Assembly: GCA_036850795.1 (NCBI GenBank)
Contig: JAAECO010000002.1
Span: forward strand, 186,001 to 250,000
Source of the DNA: Cordyceps javanica
Lineage: Eukaryota; Ascomycota; Sordariomycetes; Hypocreales; Cordycipitaceae
Direction of reading: 5' to 3'
Length of the DNA stretch: 64,000 bases
Shown here: piece after piece, positions 54,701 to 63,600 of the stretch
Layout: every line of letters begins with the position of its first letter
How positions within the stretch are numbered: position 1 is the first letter of the stretch
The notes under the pieces: model-generated
The model's input: only the letters and a program-made list of their open reading frames with translations
Databases searched by the model: none
What the model was told of the DNA's origin: nothing
Made by a program: the position numbers and the translations under genes

Positions 54701-57700
54701 CAAGACCGTGCTTCATCACTGGATATCCAGACACCATGACGAATGCATCGACAGCTGGGAGTGCCGTTCCAATGTTCGCGCTCCGTGAATTGTGATGCAG
54801 ATTGTTGATAGTGGCATTGATCGCCGTCTCTGCCGGCCCGTAGACATTGCAGAGAGACATGCGCGCCACCCACCTGTCGGCGAGGGCCTGGGGCAATTTT
54901 TCGCCTCCCATCGTTACCACTCGCAGAGTTCTCAGGTCTTCTGGATTCAATGTACTTGCGAAGGTGGGTGTCATTGATGCATGAGTGGCTCCAACAGTAT
55001 TGGCTAAAGCAGTGAACGAGCCTAGCAGAATCTCTCGCGAAGCAGACACAAGTGTTCCGCCGAGCTTCCAGGCTGCAAATAAGTCTCGTACAAATACATC
55101 GAACGTATAATTTGCAAACTGAAGATATCGAATGTCGGTGCCAGTCAGGTCTATGTTGGTATTGACGCGATCGATGAATGAGTCGATAGAGACACTGGCG
55201 GCCTTGTGTGAAATCGGTACTCCCTTGGGTGTGCCCGTCGTGCCACTTGTGAAGATGACATACGCAATGTCTGACTCCTCTATCGGAGCTCTGCCTGAAA
55301 CTGCAGAAGCCAAAGTCTCAGACGATTGCCCATCGACATGTTTGCCGTTTTCGATCAGCTCCGCAATGTTGATCAGCTCACAGGAGTCCTGGAGGGTGCC
55401 GGCCAGCTGAGAGGTGGTTTTTTCGCTTGTCAAAACAATCTCGGTATTTGCCTTTTCGATGAGTAAACGCTGGCGCACAGTAGGATAGCTTGGGTCGATG
55501 GGACACCATGAAGCACCGGCCTTTAGGACACCCAATATGGCAATGTACAACTCTGGGCACTTCTCCATACAGATAGGAACGACGCATTTTCTGCCCTCTT
55601 CTTTCAAGCGGCCCAGCAGAAACATTGCAACAATGTCAGACCTTTTCTCAAGTTCGGCGTACGTAAGTTGCACCTGAGAGCTGTCCGGATTCAAGTCGTT
55701 GTAAAAGAGGAGAGCGATCGCCGACGGCGATTTGCGGGCATTTTCGGCGACACACTCGTGCAGCAGCTGCCTTCCAAGATGTTCGTTGTCCTTTCTTTGT
55801 GGAGTAAGATCAATCTCCTGCTGTGGGTGGCCAATGGTCGGGTCTAGGAAGATTTTTTCGGGGTTTGAGATGATGTTTTCTGTGACTTTTGCAAGATCCT
55901 GTAGCATAGAGCGAGCAGTGGCATCATCCAGAAGTGAGTACTGATAAGTTGCTCTGAACTCCAGCACACCAGAAGAATGGGGATAGACCTCGATCATGAC
56001 GGCTTGATCGTTTTGCATGCCTGGATGCTCGACTTTGTCGTACAAGGCTGCGCCTTTTCCAGTGTTGAGGTACATTTGGAGAGCAAGGGTCGTATCATAT
56101 CGCGCTCCAGTAATGGGTGTGTGAAGGTACGAGAGGCCGGTAGCGTTCTGTTTGGTTCCTTCCAAGAGCACATCAATGTTTCTCTTCTTATCGTCGTCGC
56201 CCAGGGCAATCCGGACAGGATGCACGGTGAGAACTGGGGCAGAACAATTGGCTAGCTCATCGGTGAACCGGTCCGAAACAACGTTACCAAATGCGACATC
56301 GCGTTCGCCTGTATATGTGAGGAGCACATATGCCCAAGCTGCTTGAAAGACTGACAAGGGGGAAGCTTGCAAAGCCGCAGCTTGACGTGTCACAGTATCT
56401 AATAACAAGTCGGAGACGAAACTGAATCCGCCACAGCCGAGCTCGTCGCTCCCGGGAATCGTGCTTCGTAGCGATGGGAAGGCTGGTGAAGTAAGCCCGT
56501 CCAGATATGATCGCCAATAATCGGCCGCTTCCTTTCTATCATGAGAGAAATGTCGCGCTACAGCAGTGGTGATGCCAGTCCTTTCTATTGTCGGATGCTC
56601 GAGGTATTCTCTCTCCACGTCCTCCCACAGAACGGCTTCTGAGCCGCCATCGAAGATGGAGTGCAAAATGCTGAAGAGGACGATTGTTCGAGTTGGGGTC
56701 TGAATGACTGATAGGCGCCGAGGGGGTTCTTGTAGCGTAATGGCATTATTAGCATCTTCTTGAGCCTTTGTAATGGCATCTTGTACGTTGTTGTCGTTGT
56801 CCACAGTGTACGTGTACGGTTTAACCATAGCTGAAGCGTGGTCGCTTGCTAGAATGCATTGTGCAAATGGTGTTACATCATCATCGACGGGAACAAAGAC
56901 CGCCCGCATGATGTCGTAGCGCGATAAGACACGAACCCAAGAATTAATGACATTCTCAGCGCTCAAGTCTGGCCGCACATGAAAAATTGTGTGCTGAATG
57001 TAGGCTTTCAGACCGGGGATCGATGAGGCTCCATCCACATCAGCAGTGAGAAGGTAGGAAGCTAACGTCACGGCCTGAGATGTGGTTGCTGGTAGAATAG
57101 ACTCGACATGTTGAGATTCAAGTCCCAAAGACTTGAGACACTGAGCCTTGTGTCTCGCCTCAAAGTCCTGAACGAGCTCTTCAACAATGTTGGAGTGATC
57201 TAATACTGTCGTGGGCTGTTCTAGTCTTTTCTCAGCCTTGGCATTGAGCTCACCGAGATTTCGGGATGTGAGTATGTCTGTGACTTGTAGTCCTTCGATG
57301 CCAGATTCTCGGAAGATTTGAAGAAGCCGTACGGAGCGTAGACTATCGATACCCAGCGACATGAGGGTAGCGCCAGCTACGATGCCGTCTTTTCCCAGCA
57401 CAGAAACTCTTGAGACAGCGTCAATCACAACACTTGACAAGGGAGCGGCACCACTCTCCGCAATGGGTTCTTGCAAAGAATCATCAACAAGGAGTCTCAA
57501 TCCCGACTCCTCTGGCGATGCGCAGAGTCTGTCGAGGGTCTTTCGATCCGTCTTATCGCTGGTTAGACGAGGTAGCCTACTCATGGTATAGTAACGTGAT
57601 GGGCGCATATGGGGCTGCAAAGCATGCTGTGCTCTGTCTTTGCAACGTGCAAGTATGTCCCTGTCCTCCTGGGTACCATCAGGGCAGACAATGGCCACCA

Positions 57701-59732
57701 ACTGCACCTGCTTCTGATCAGGGCCTCCGGTTTTCAGTGCCACTACGGCTACCTCGCTGATGAGTGGGTTTTTCAAGCCATTCTCGATCTCCCCAAGCTC
57801 AACTCGCCTGCCTAGAATCTTGACCTGGCCTGAGGATAGGCGCCCCAGGTATTCGACCTGCGGCGTACCATCCGGGCCCATGATGACTCTCCCCTTGTCG
57901 CCTGATCGATAGAGCTTGCCAAAAGGTTCAATATCCACAAAAGCGGCGGCTGTCTTTTCTGGACTCTTGAGATAGCCTATACTTAGATGCGGCCCGCCGA
58001 TAGCAATCTCGCCTGCAAATCCCATGGGTACAGCTTTCGTTGCATCCGCCAGGTCGAGAATAACTACCGAGCATGTTGGTAGTGGTGGGCCGATGAGAGA
58101 CACTCGGTACTTGGTTGACACATTTGGATCCATGGTGCAGAAGATTGTGGTCTCAGTAGGGCCGTAGCCGTTTACTGAATAAGTGGCCTGGCCTGATGTT
58201 GCGCGATCACCATCATAGGCAAAATTGGAGGCAATGTCTTCCCTCAGCATTTCACCACCGGTCCACACGGCGCGAAGCTGGGGGACTCTCTCGGGCCTCA
58301 GTAGCGAAGCCAGACTAGGTGTTGTCAGGGTGACGTTCGCGCCCAATTCCTCAATGACGGACTCTGCATCAGTCAACATCATGGTTCTATCGCACGAACA
58401 CAAAGTGCCTCCGACAGACAATGTTACAAAAATCTCCGTTACAGACATATCAAACGCCGGGGCCACCATCTGGAACCAACGAATATTGGACGGCCCAGAT
58501 ATGAATGAGTGCGGTGCAACCGCAATCTGAGCCGCGACCGCGCTAATTGCCGCATAATGGGTAATCTGTACGCCTTTTGGTTTTCCTGTTGAGCCGCTTG
58601 TGAATAGGATGTAGGCAACATCGCTATCGTATACCTCCACGGACGGCGCAGCATGTTGTATTGTGTCTTGGCAGCTTGGGTCAGTAATTGTCGCCACGTC
58701 AATGAAAGTAAATCCAGCGCAGTTTTCCAACGAGTTCTGGAATCTTTCCAAGGTCACAGCGGATCCGAGCACCAATTTAGAGCCGGTCACATCAGTCATA
58801 TGCTGTAACAGCTCGGGAGGGCAGTCGGTGGGAACCGGGGCTACCACGCAGCGTGCTTTTAGAATGCCTAGCCAGGCAATATATAATTCTGCCGATGTGT
58901 CCAAAGCGACTATGATGGTTCTCCCATATTGGTCCGCATCAGCGCCGACCTTTTGCAGGATTTTTTGGGCCAGGACGGAAGACAGGTGATCCAGCTCTCT
59001 GTAGGTGAATTGAGTCCGCCCAGCGGGGCCCAAGAAGTCGACGGCTACCTTGTCAGGGTGCTCGCTCACCCTCGCCGAGAACGCGGTCTGAAGCAAATAT
59101 GATTTGGATTGAGATAACGAGCTTGACAGTCCAAGCTGACTCTCAAAGTCAGGGGGTGTCATCAAAGGAGGGTGGTTGATGACGGATGTGCCCATGAAGG
59201 GCGAGGATTGCGTGTTTGCACGGCATACAAGTGCGGGGTTCTCGGGCCATTCCATCATTGATAGAAATGAAGAGGAGATGGCCTCCAAGAATGGTTCAGG
59301 CACGAGATCGAGAGAAAGGCGGAGTGAGTAGTTGGATTCGCTGGCAACGACAACAAAAGGCTTGCCAGCAAAGTATTGTGAGCCAGTGTCCTGGCCATCT
59401 TGAAGAAGAGCAATGCCAAAATGCGATTGACTCTCTTGTAGGGATGTAGTCAAGGCCAACTCGTTGGCCACACGTGTGACTTCTATGCAGCCAGATTCCG
59501 GAAAGGCCTCGATGTTGTGGGCGATGAAGTCGAAGGAGACTTCATCGTCACCGACAAGTCCCAATACGAAAGCGGCGAAAAGACGTAGTCTCTGATCCGC
59601 GGTCTGTAGTCGCGGATCCAGGCTTCCGCGGATTGTGTGGTAGGAAGTCTCATCGCCTCTGCTAGACCGTTCCCGCTCCGAGTGGCGGAACGGGTGCAAA
59701 GCAGCGAAGCGAGTGATGTTGGGCTGATGCAT
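45702..59732 (-). CDS. sidC: Ferrichrome-type siderophore NRPS (SidC/NPS2-like)
   Basis: One exon of 14,031 bp encodes 4676 aa. The order is A-T-C-A-T-C-A-T-C-T-C-T-C. Adenylation cores are at about residues 377 (FTSGSTGKPKGVQ), 1497 (FTSGTTGTPKGV) and 2597 (YTSGSTGVPKGV). Phosphopantetheine serines are at 797, 1904, 3016, 3568 and 4125. Condensation histidines are at 1024 (LHSIFDG), 2120 (HHSLYDG), 3235 (HHALYDM), 3778 (HHATYDG) and 4341 (HHTVYDA). Three A domains with trailing T-C-T-C is the layout of ferrichrome/ferricrocin synthetases, which build a cyclic hexapeptide from small amino acids and three N5-acyl-N5-hydroxyornithines, the last loaded repeatedly by one A domain. Ferricrocin stores iron inside fungal cells; related products are secreted. 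There is no thioesterase, so the last C domain should release or cyclise. Three SreA-type sites lie upstream. The exact product is not readable from the sequence. Confidence 0.93.
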   Translation of the reverse strand: MHQPNITRFAALHPFRHSERERSSRGDETSYHTIRGSLDPRLQTADQRLRLFAAFVLGLVGDDEVSFDFIAHNIEAFPESGCIEVTRVANELALTTSLQESQSHFGIALLQDGQDTGSQYFAGKPFVVVASESNYSLRLSLDLVPEPFLEAISSSFLSMMEWPENPALVCRANTQSSPFMGTSVINHPPLMTPPDFESQLGLSSSLSQSKSYLLQTAFSARVSEHPDKVAVDFLGPAGRTQFTYRELDHLSSVLAQKILQKVGADADQYGRTIIVALDTSAELYIAWLGILKARCVVAPVPTDCPPELLQHMTDVTGSKLVLGSAVTLERFQNSLENCAGFTFIDVATITDPSCQDTIQHAAPSVEVYDSDVAYILFTSGSTGKPKGVQITHYAAISAVAAQIAVAPHSFISGPSNIRWFQMVAPAFDMSVTEIFVTLSVGGTLCSCDRTMMLTDAESVIEELGANVTLTTPSLASLLRPERVPQLRAVWTGGEMLREDIASNFAYDGDRATSGQATYSVNGYGPTETTIFCTMDPNVSTKYRVSLIGPPLPTCSVVILDLADATKAVPMGFAGEIAIGGPHLSIGYLKSPEKTAAAFVDIEPFGKLYRSGDKGRVIMGPDGTPQVEYLGRLSSGQVKILGRRVELGEIENGLKNPLISEVAVVALKTGGPDQKQVQLVAIVCPDGTQEDRDILARCKDRAQHALQPHMRPSRYYTMSRLPRLTSDKTDRKTLDRLCASPEESGLRLLVDDSLQEPIAESGAAPLSSVVIDAVSRVSVLGKDGIVAGATLMSLGIDSLRSVRLLQIFRESGIEGLQVTDILTSRNLGELNAKAEKRLEQPTTVLDHSNIVEELVQDFEARHKAQCLKSLGLESQHVESILPATTSQAVTLASYLLTADVDGASSIPGLKAYIQHTIFHVRPDLSAENVINSWVRVLSRYDIMRAVFVPVDDDVTPFAQCILASDHASAMVKPYTYTVDNDNNVQDAITKAQEDANNAITLQEPPRRLSVIQTPTRTIVLFSILHSIFDGGSEAVLWEDVEREYLEHPTIERTGITTAVARHFSHDRKEAADYWRSYLDGLTSPAFPSLRSTIPGSDELGCGGFSFVSDLLLDTVTRQAAALQASPLSVFQAAWAYVLLTYTGERDVAFGNVVSDRFTDELANCSAPVLTVHPVRIALGDDDKKRNIDVLLEGTKQNATGLSYLHTPITGARYDTTLALQMYLNTGKGAALYDKVEHPGMQNDQAVMIEVYPHSSGVLEFRATYQYSLLDDATARSMLQDLAKVTENIISNPEKIFLDPTIGHPQQEIDLTPQRKDNEHLGRQLLHECVAENARKSPSAIALLFYNDLNPDSSQVQLTYAELEKRSDIVAMFLLGRLKEEGRKCVVPICMEKCPELYIAILGVLKAGASWCPIDPSYPTVRQRLLIEKANTEIVLTSEKTTSQLAGTLQDSCELINIAELIENGKHVDGQSSETLASAVSGRAPIEESDIAYVIFTSGTTGTPKGVPISHKAASVSIDSFIDRVNTNIDLTGTDIRYLQFANYTFDVFVRDLFAAWKLGGTLVSASREILLGSFTALANTVGATHASMTPTFASTLNPEDLRTLRVVTMGGEKLPQALADRWVARMSLCNVYGPAETAINATINNLHHNSRSANIGTALPAVDAFVMVSGYPVMKHGLGELVLSGVQLSPGYWDSADGNDKFRWNDYMKCRVYHTGDYVRQLLDGTFDFVGRKDDLVKIRGMRVEMGEISTVCSAGHESVVHAEVVLSQLPGSTGDALICFIDCGQQDSSQGDESYILVTEDAQNIAQAVKAHARTHLPLHMIPDVFIPLKTLPRNQSAKVNRKQLSAILATEWSAEPTSQTDVETDPEWYNQHQAVFDIIRTVAKITPSSLTKTTTLAEIGVDSIGAIRLSSKLKNAGHNISAVQVLESATIDDLVAHLSGDEQPDIDWKSFFNAHLEVWRPLVSKHLAKAPSQFYTLPTTVSQDGMLIETLRSPTAYWGSFAWTLSSDIDTARLRKAWEDVCKSNDILRLSILPTALVEQQSQAQAKHSSPMFLQIVEEEAAINWVESAAKHDDLTQSIKAIRDAFAAAQHAKILSSPSWQVDILEQQSCKVMVLTIHHSLYDGDMMHHLISDISSAYAMGQVSEKRCQVSEAFSRLMLRTDEVAARNFWHACLSPLAKSQDFEDSDVDNSEASPPQIRHRTIEMKATHPTSRLARSAQKLGATSLSPLFRVAFGCMLSDYCESESVLFGEVRSERLLNSRLVDAMAPLSATYPVPFRPVGSVKDLILVQQNLIMQGIRHGPPESTQVRKILGKGQKEALYPAIFVLHPHNQNNGDNEAPWEEIKDVLDPVVDHGFALNVFENADDTITLSLSVDETMMTPSLQGLFLQHLDALAVALETSAPGTTLSELTEQFPSNLLSVYASDVQEKYPPKVGPTSYVEKWAEEHPDWTAVEVATEFMEDGGILTENWTYKHFNQVANQVANLILSFNVPGRAVGVSLDRSLIAFAVIIGILKSGCTYVPIEMSLPSDRKAFLLKDSKAALAFVCEGTFDGVDLPADTLLLDVNDASFMSDLATRDTANIQNISPADHDAYILYTSGSTGVPKGVQVSRQNLSSFASAWGEFIGTVCPKTLKLGGSGKFLNLASRAFDVHIGEMFLAWRFGLCAVTGERLSMLDDLPRTLKELRVTHVGIVPSLLDQTGLLPEDVSDLVYLAVGGEKMTSKTQQIWSSSDRIALVNAYGPTEVTVGCSAARIWPDSNMQCIGHPLGDSVAHVLVPESDTHVKKGVAGELVFEGSLVANGYLNRPDAKGFCVINGKKMYRTGDIVRMDADNSILFLGRKDEQVKVRGQRLELGEVSEVVRSLSSTESEVATLLLKHPGTSKQFLVSFLAPHGSSKNEKLGWIKESRQNSLQEACAQTLPAYMVPDFIIPVTTIPLRDTSAKTDAKALENLFRTIPLQELFGETPSASETETKVSSRDLTLAEKNLLSVVESVIAPDEGRPIGPETTLFQLGFDSVSSVKLSFTLRRLGYNIPVARLLQNPSLESLCRMSYEAKPAQIGAPGNLQAIDEQFEDLERRAKKLLSIQGISHVESVRPCMPLQEVLVAHTMTHESEVEKEYISHMVFELGSGVSLEGVKAAWTAVVNKHELLRTCFMRLGNDIVQLVLEDEHYKPYWRHISEPDNMSEAQLNSLKKELANDIASNIDRLPPLRFTTTVCNDAKSTDKSPLFMLSIHHALYDMVSIKMIFQDFETSYKGQELPERRPILPLLKHIAAQQLNGDAREHWTNMFKGYSHSMDPTTSHARRSATKTFSTSLANLEGMCSERNTTLSAVNQGVFGYVLSQKLKRDDLVFGIVLSGRSVEVEGIESMAAPCISTIPQRLCLGADGKTLSALVKTSQNKLYGSMEYQYTPLRSLQRWLGISGPLFSSLFSFTRNESPAKTADEEPTILQQVEGEMFLDFELALECEANLATDSLTLRASSTMFATTEELDGLLDEMQSVISDLLHGQDKAIDVSENVSPNGIKTQPEESHQWLPIEEQLRDIVAEFSNCPPVEISRTAPLIKYDIDSITTIRFSKMLRQNGFQVSGADVLRNPSIAKLALHIGSKNPDLAHKEVADKSAASSSHQDWSKDMISGTKSELLEDVIAVYPLTPLQAGMVTATVMMDASLYSLHHVVGLPQGVSKAKAKAAWYDLVSKHDILRTSFHETNAPRSQLVGAVHQNPTLSWTELEVAGSVQAAIDDLASRTRFINIASFEKPPVSATLIHSPQQTALVVSLHHATYDGISIGFIFKDLWALLHGSSVPDRKPFYEFATAIHTAASKSATFWVDSLAGYHGVAASEPSSSTATVISRTAQLTNSVSLLEQRCADDGVTVQTACQLAVGKAICAHTNSRDVVLGQVHAARFVLPGADEVAGPMLNTVPLRIRLMEDSLSNSGLLRDLQALQNDALDHLHASLADIQQLWRQTDASNDQLFEVLFVFRKGEDAEESTWPTLLEQSEQEKQALPPSQYDLVVEVHQSRDDSLQLQVYSKYSEEVTDHVVQLLVDSYQSIEKRPEERAIASPSLLAKLPTPGQATTNGTAVAASYDSEAIERYLDSLVRILSETTDNPAEKMDAQTSIYSLGVDSIVAIRVAGQCRRAQIPLTTMDILRNAKLGKLCEVALAKAAKQDSSRDLPKDADAKAPLVDPEVREQALSKLGKRPEDVQDVLPVLAGQEFHLALWLKSGKTLYEPTWVFKTRGELDADRLRSAWLSLMQANDSLRTCFAQVQSTTAVQVILKPGAVQETGAFTVLQVPESIDLETFVKSEISRLYRSPSSLYNPPVHLYLIRGGSRGDALLMKLHHTVYDAWSVGIIIDELTHLYRGNTRDELPAPLSFSKFVEFTYRDLQAKNEQQFWTKTLQGCEPTVVEPLTAAKEDAPRQRRPFALFDCGETSKLALESAARTFGVTVHCLIIVAFGRMLSEITSATASPVFGYYTAGRSAEVNGMDRLASPTVNMLPISVPTDVLTQPKSGGLGDAREKLQEMQERLLSRSGYEQSRLRDVMGWAAAAAATTQSAAGSRLFNTHLNILWNDEILLKSSETSQSDAILQPWSLGVPSDYASVEPLSVESAVDGLDTTLVTTEAIYADVGISPDTGNVAVGIGGHAKLRDVAGLKDLARIFAKHLSGLVEMSSTEKRD

Positions 59733-60097
59733 AGCTGTATGCCGACCTTTTGATTGAGGCTATCGAGGAGTTTTGGTGCTACGCTTCGGGCGGATACTGC
59801 CAAGTTACTGTAGAGATCTCGGGGCCTCTCTCTATTCATAATATCTATCAAGATCCCGCCCACTCGAAGGCTTCTCCCCAAAGACGAGCTAAAACAGCCT
59901 TGCTTTTGCCTCGCGTGCTGCGGCACATTGCCTCATTGCTCAATCTGGGTGGAGGCATGTCTGCCGTTAAGCAGGGTAGTAATGGCCAGTATGGGTACCG
60001 CGACGCCAAGAGCCTAGGGTGTGAAGAATTTTCAGGAGCCAATGATCCGCACTTGCCTTGCCAAAGACGGGTTAACATGTTTTTACTTGATGCTTGG

Positions 60098-60106
60098 TTA
60101 TCAGAT
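60098..60106 (-). promoter_or_regulatory. SreA/Urbs1-type GATA site 1
   Basis: Reads ATCTGATAA on the minus strand, a full match to ATCWGATAA, the known site of fungal iron-responsive GATA repressors. It is 366 bp upstream of the synthetase start. Confidence 0.75.
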
Positions 60107-60269
60107 CCATTTGCCGAAGGCACCTCCATTAGGAGCACAGCTACGGATAGACTTGCCCCGCCTGAAAATCTACGAAAAGAAAAGCCCTCAGCTCAGCTTG
60201 GCAGAAAGGTGGGCGTGTGGACCTGGTAACTGGTTAGTTACTGACCAGTCTCATCAGCTGATGCGTTCT

Positions 60270-60278
60270 TTATCAGAT
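60270..60278 (-). promoter_or_regulatory. SreA/Urbs1-type GATA site 2
   Basis: Second exact ATCTGATAA (minus strand), starting 15 bp from site 3 in the same orientation. Confidence 0.75.
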
Positions 60279-60284
60279 GTGGAA

Positions 60285-60293
60285 TTATCAGAT
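60285..60293 (-). promoter_or_regulatory. SreA/Urbs1-type GATA site 3
   Basis: Third exact ATCTGATAA (minus strand), about 400 bp upstream of the ABC transporter start. Sites 2 and 3 form a close pair. Confidence 0.75.
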
Positions 60294-60690
60294 TCAATCC
60301 CCGACCAGGCCAGGACAACGGGGCTCTCAGGCCGGCCCACTGGTGACTGTCTTCCCGGGTGCTAAGCTTTATTTTAACTTGAAATGCCGCACTGTGTTTA
60401 ATGAAGAGTCCACCCCGGCTCGAATTAGCTAGACGGAGCGGAGAAGGGAGGATGAAAATAAAAAGAAAATTGGGTGCGTGCAATCCTTGCTAGAAACACT
60501 ATATCAACGAGTCACTCACTGGTCTCGGGGTGACAGCTTCGGAAATCCGACCTACTTGCTGGTTTACCGTCAGCATTGCTTGAGAGAAAAAGAAAAGGTC
60601 CTTCAGGGTGCTGATCCTTCATTAGCAAAGACCTGCCCAACGACCCGTCAGTTGCTTGTCAACTTCAGCATCGCCGCATCTATATTCAAA

Positions 60691-63600
60691 ATGTCGGCCA
60701 AGACGGGCAGCGCAGAGGAGCCGGTGGTTGCCAAAAAGGTATGTCGGCAAGCAATGCAAGCAATGGCCCCGATGTCTGAGCGAGCGCGTGTCCTTGAAAA
60801 GTCACCAAACATGAGGCTGACCTAGATTCCCCCTGCAGCGATCGCAGTCGGCGTTCAGCTACCTGCGACTGCTGGTTGCCGTCAACCCGAAATTCCTAGA
60901 TTATGTTCTGCTCGGCCTTGGTGTTTTGGCGTCCATTGCATCCGGAGCCCCGTTTCCCATCATGTCCATGATATTCGGTCAGCTGGTCGATCAGCTCAAC
61001 AGCGCCTCCTGCGCCAACAGCGCGCACCAGCCCGTCAACTCCCAGGAGAGCGCCATCGCCGACAAGGTCCTCCTGACCGTCTACATCGCCATTGCCAACT
61101 TCATCCTCATCTACGTCGCCACGGGCTGCTGGACAATCTTTGGCGAGCGCCTCGTGCGGCGACTTCGGTATGCGTACCTGCAGTCCCTGCTGCGCCAGGA
61201 GGTGGCCTTTTTCGAGACCTGCCCCGCGGGCGAGGTGGCAGCCCGCCTCGACGGCGATCTGACGACCATCCAAGGCGGCGTGTCGGAAAAGGTGGGCATC
61301 GTCATCACAAGCATCTCGTACTTTGTCACCGCCTACATCGTGGCCTTTACGCTGGACGCGCCTCTCACGGGCATGCTGGCCAGTGTTGTGCCGGCGTTTC
61401 TGCTCATGGCCTTTTTCGGCGGACGCTTCACCAAAAAGTACACCGGCCAGGTCAACAAGACGCTGGAGCCGGCGATTGCGTTGGCGTCCGAGTCCATTGC
61501 CAACATGAAGCTGATCAAAGCCTTCCGCGCCAGCGACAGAATCCAGCGCATCTTTGAGACACAGCTGGCTGTGACCAAGAAACCTGCCGTGGGCAAACTA
61601 CTGACAGCTGCAATCCAAGTAGGCCTGCTCTACTTCATCGCCTTCTCTGCGAATGCCCTGGCGATTTCTCAGGGTGGAAGACAGGTCGCTGATACCATTG
61701 AGAGGGGATCCGGTGTGACCCTGGGAGCGGTATACACTGTCATGATGAGTCTCATTGATGGTAAGTCCAGATTGTATACTTGAAAAAAAAAATATCGTCG
61801 TCTAATTCCATCATTTGAACAGCATCCTACATCATCAGCCAAGTTGCACCTTTCGCAACCATCTTCGCCTCGGCTTCAAATGCTGCCGAGAAAATTATCC
61901 ACACGATCCATCGCGAACCTGAAATTGATTCGTCCTCATCCGCGGAGGGCCTCGTTCCTGGCAAAATCCAAGGCGAGGTTGAGTTCCGCAACGTCGAGTT
62001 TACCTACCCGAGCCGTCCCGATGCAAAAGTACACGACAACTTCAACCTGACTATACCCGCCGGCAAGATGACTGGCATCGTCGGAGGCTCGGGCTGCGGC
62101 AAGTCTACCATTGCGGCCCTGATCCAGCGCTTCTACGATGTCAAGCAAGGAGAGGTGCTCATTGACGGTCACGACGTTCGCGATCTGCAGCTACGATGGC
62201 TTCGTAGCCACATTGGTTACGTTGAGCAAGAGGTCGTTTTGTTTGATCGGTCCATCATGGAAAATATTGCGCACGGATTGATAGGCTCCTCCGACCCCGA
62301 GCACGAATCACTGAACCGGTTGATCGTCGAAGGCGATGTTGCGTCGCTCGCAGACGAGGCCGTCAAGGGCGGAGATCTGGATGCGCTGACAGCACACTCC
62401 CCGCAGCTGCGTGAGCTACTGTCCATGATCCGCGTCGCCGCTACCCGGGCTGGACTAGATAATTTCCTTGCCGAATTACCTCATGGCATCGCTACAAACG
62501 TCGGCGCCGGCGGCGGTCAGCTTAGCGGCGGGCAGAAACAGCGTGTTGCGCTTGCCCGAGCGCTGATTCTGATGCCTTCTATTCTAATTCTGGATGAGGC
62601 TACGGCGGCCCTGGACTCGAGCACCGAGGCTCAAATCATGGACTCCATTCACAGTCTGCCGGGGGAGAGGACCATCATTTGCGTCGCACATCGTCTAAGC
62701 ACCGTAAGACGGGCTGACAACATTGTCGTGCTCGGACCTGGAGGCGTGATACTGGATTCCGGAGACTACACGACGCTCATCAACTCTGGCGGTGCATTCG
62801 CTGCCATGGTCCAGTCTCAAGCCATGGTCAACACCGACGAAAGCAAAACAAGTCCGGAAGCCATCGAGCCTGCTCAGTCCGAAAAGATGCAACCAGAGTC
62901 ACTCACTGTCAGCGACGTGGAAAAGGACAAGAGCGTAGCAAAAGACATTGGCGTGCAGCCGGCCTCCGACGACAAAGACAAGGTCGCAGAGCCCGTTGCA
63001 AAGATGGGGACCTTTTCCGTCTTCTTCCAAATCATGAAGATTGACCGGACACGACACCGCGTCGCCGCGCTTGTCGGTCTCTGCGCTTCCATCGTTGTCG
63101 GCGGTGCTCATGCCGGCGAGGCGGTCATTTTCGGTAACGCAGTGGAAAACCTGTCCTACTGCCGCGCACCTTCCAAGGTTCGCAACGGTGCCGCGTTATT
63201 CGGACTGCTGTTCTTCGTGCTCGCCATTGCCGAGTTCATCGCCAACGCCACCTCCGCGGCATGCTTCGGCTACGTCTCCGACCGGCTCGTGAACAACATC
63301 CGCCGTTTCACCCTGCGGGCTCTGCTGCACCGCGACCTCGAGTGGCACGAGAGCGAGGGCCGAACCCACGGCTCGCTGATCGGCTACTTCACCGCCGACG
63401 CCACGGCCATGAGCGGGCTGACGGGCACAATTCTGGGTGTTTCGGTCTCGGTGCTCGTGACCTTGCTGGGTGGTATCATTCTGGGAAACGTGGTCGCGTG
63501 GAAGATTTCGCTGGTCCTGACAGCCTGCGTTCCCCTCATCTTTGCCTCTGGTTTCCTTCGGTTACGTCTCCAGGCGCGGTTTGCGGCCCGCCATGCCAAA

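Larger units (their letters stand above)
59733..60690. promoter_or_regulatory. Divergent siderophore promoter
   Basis: This 958-bp region lies between the synthetase (-) and the ABC transporter (+). It contains three exact ATCTGATAA sites, listed separately, and one CCAAT at 60039-60043 that could bind the Hap complex used by HapX. No gene is likely here. Confidence 0.7.

Noticed and set aside
60288..60305. Possible tRNA B-box-like sequence (GATTCAATCC)
   Set aside because: No A box or cloverleaf could be drawn around it.
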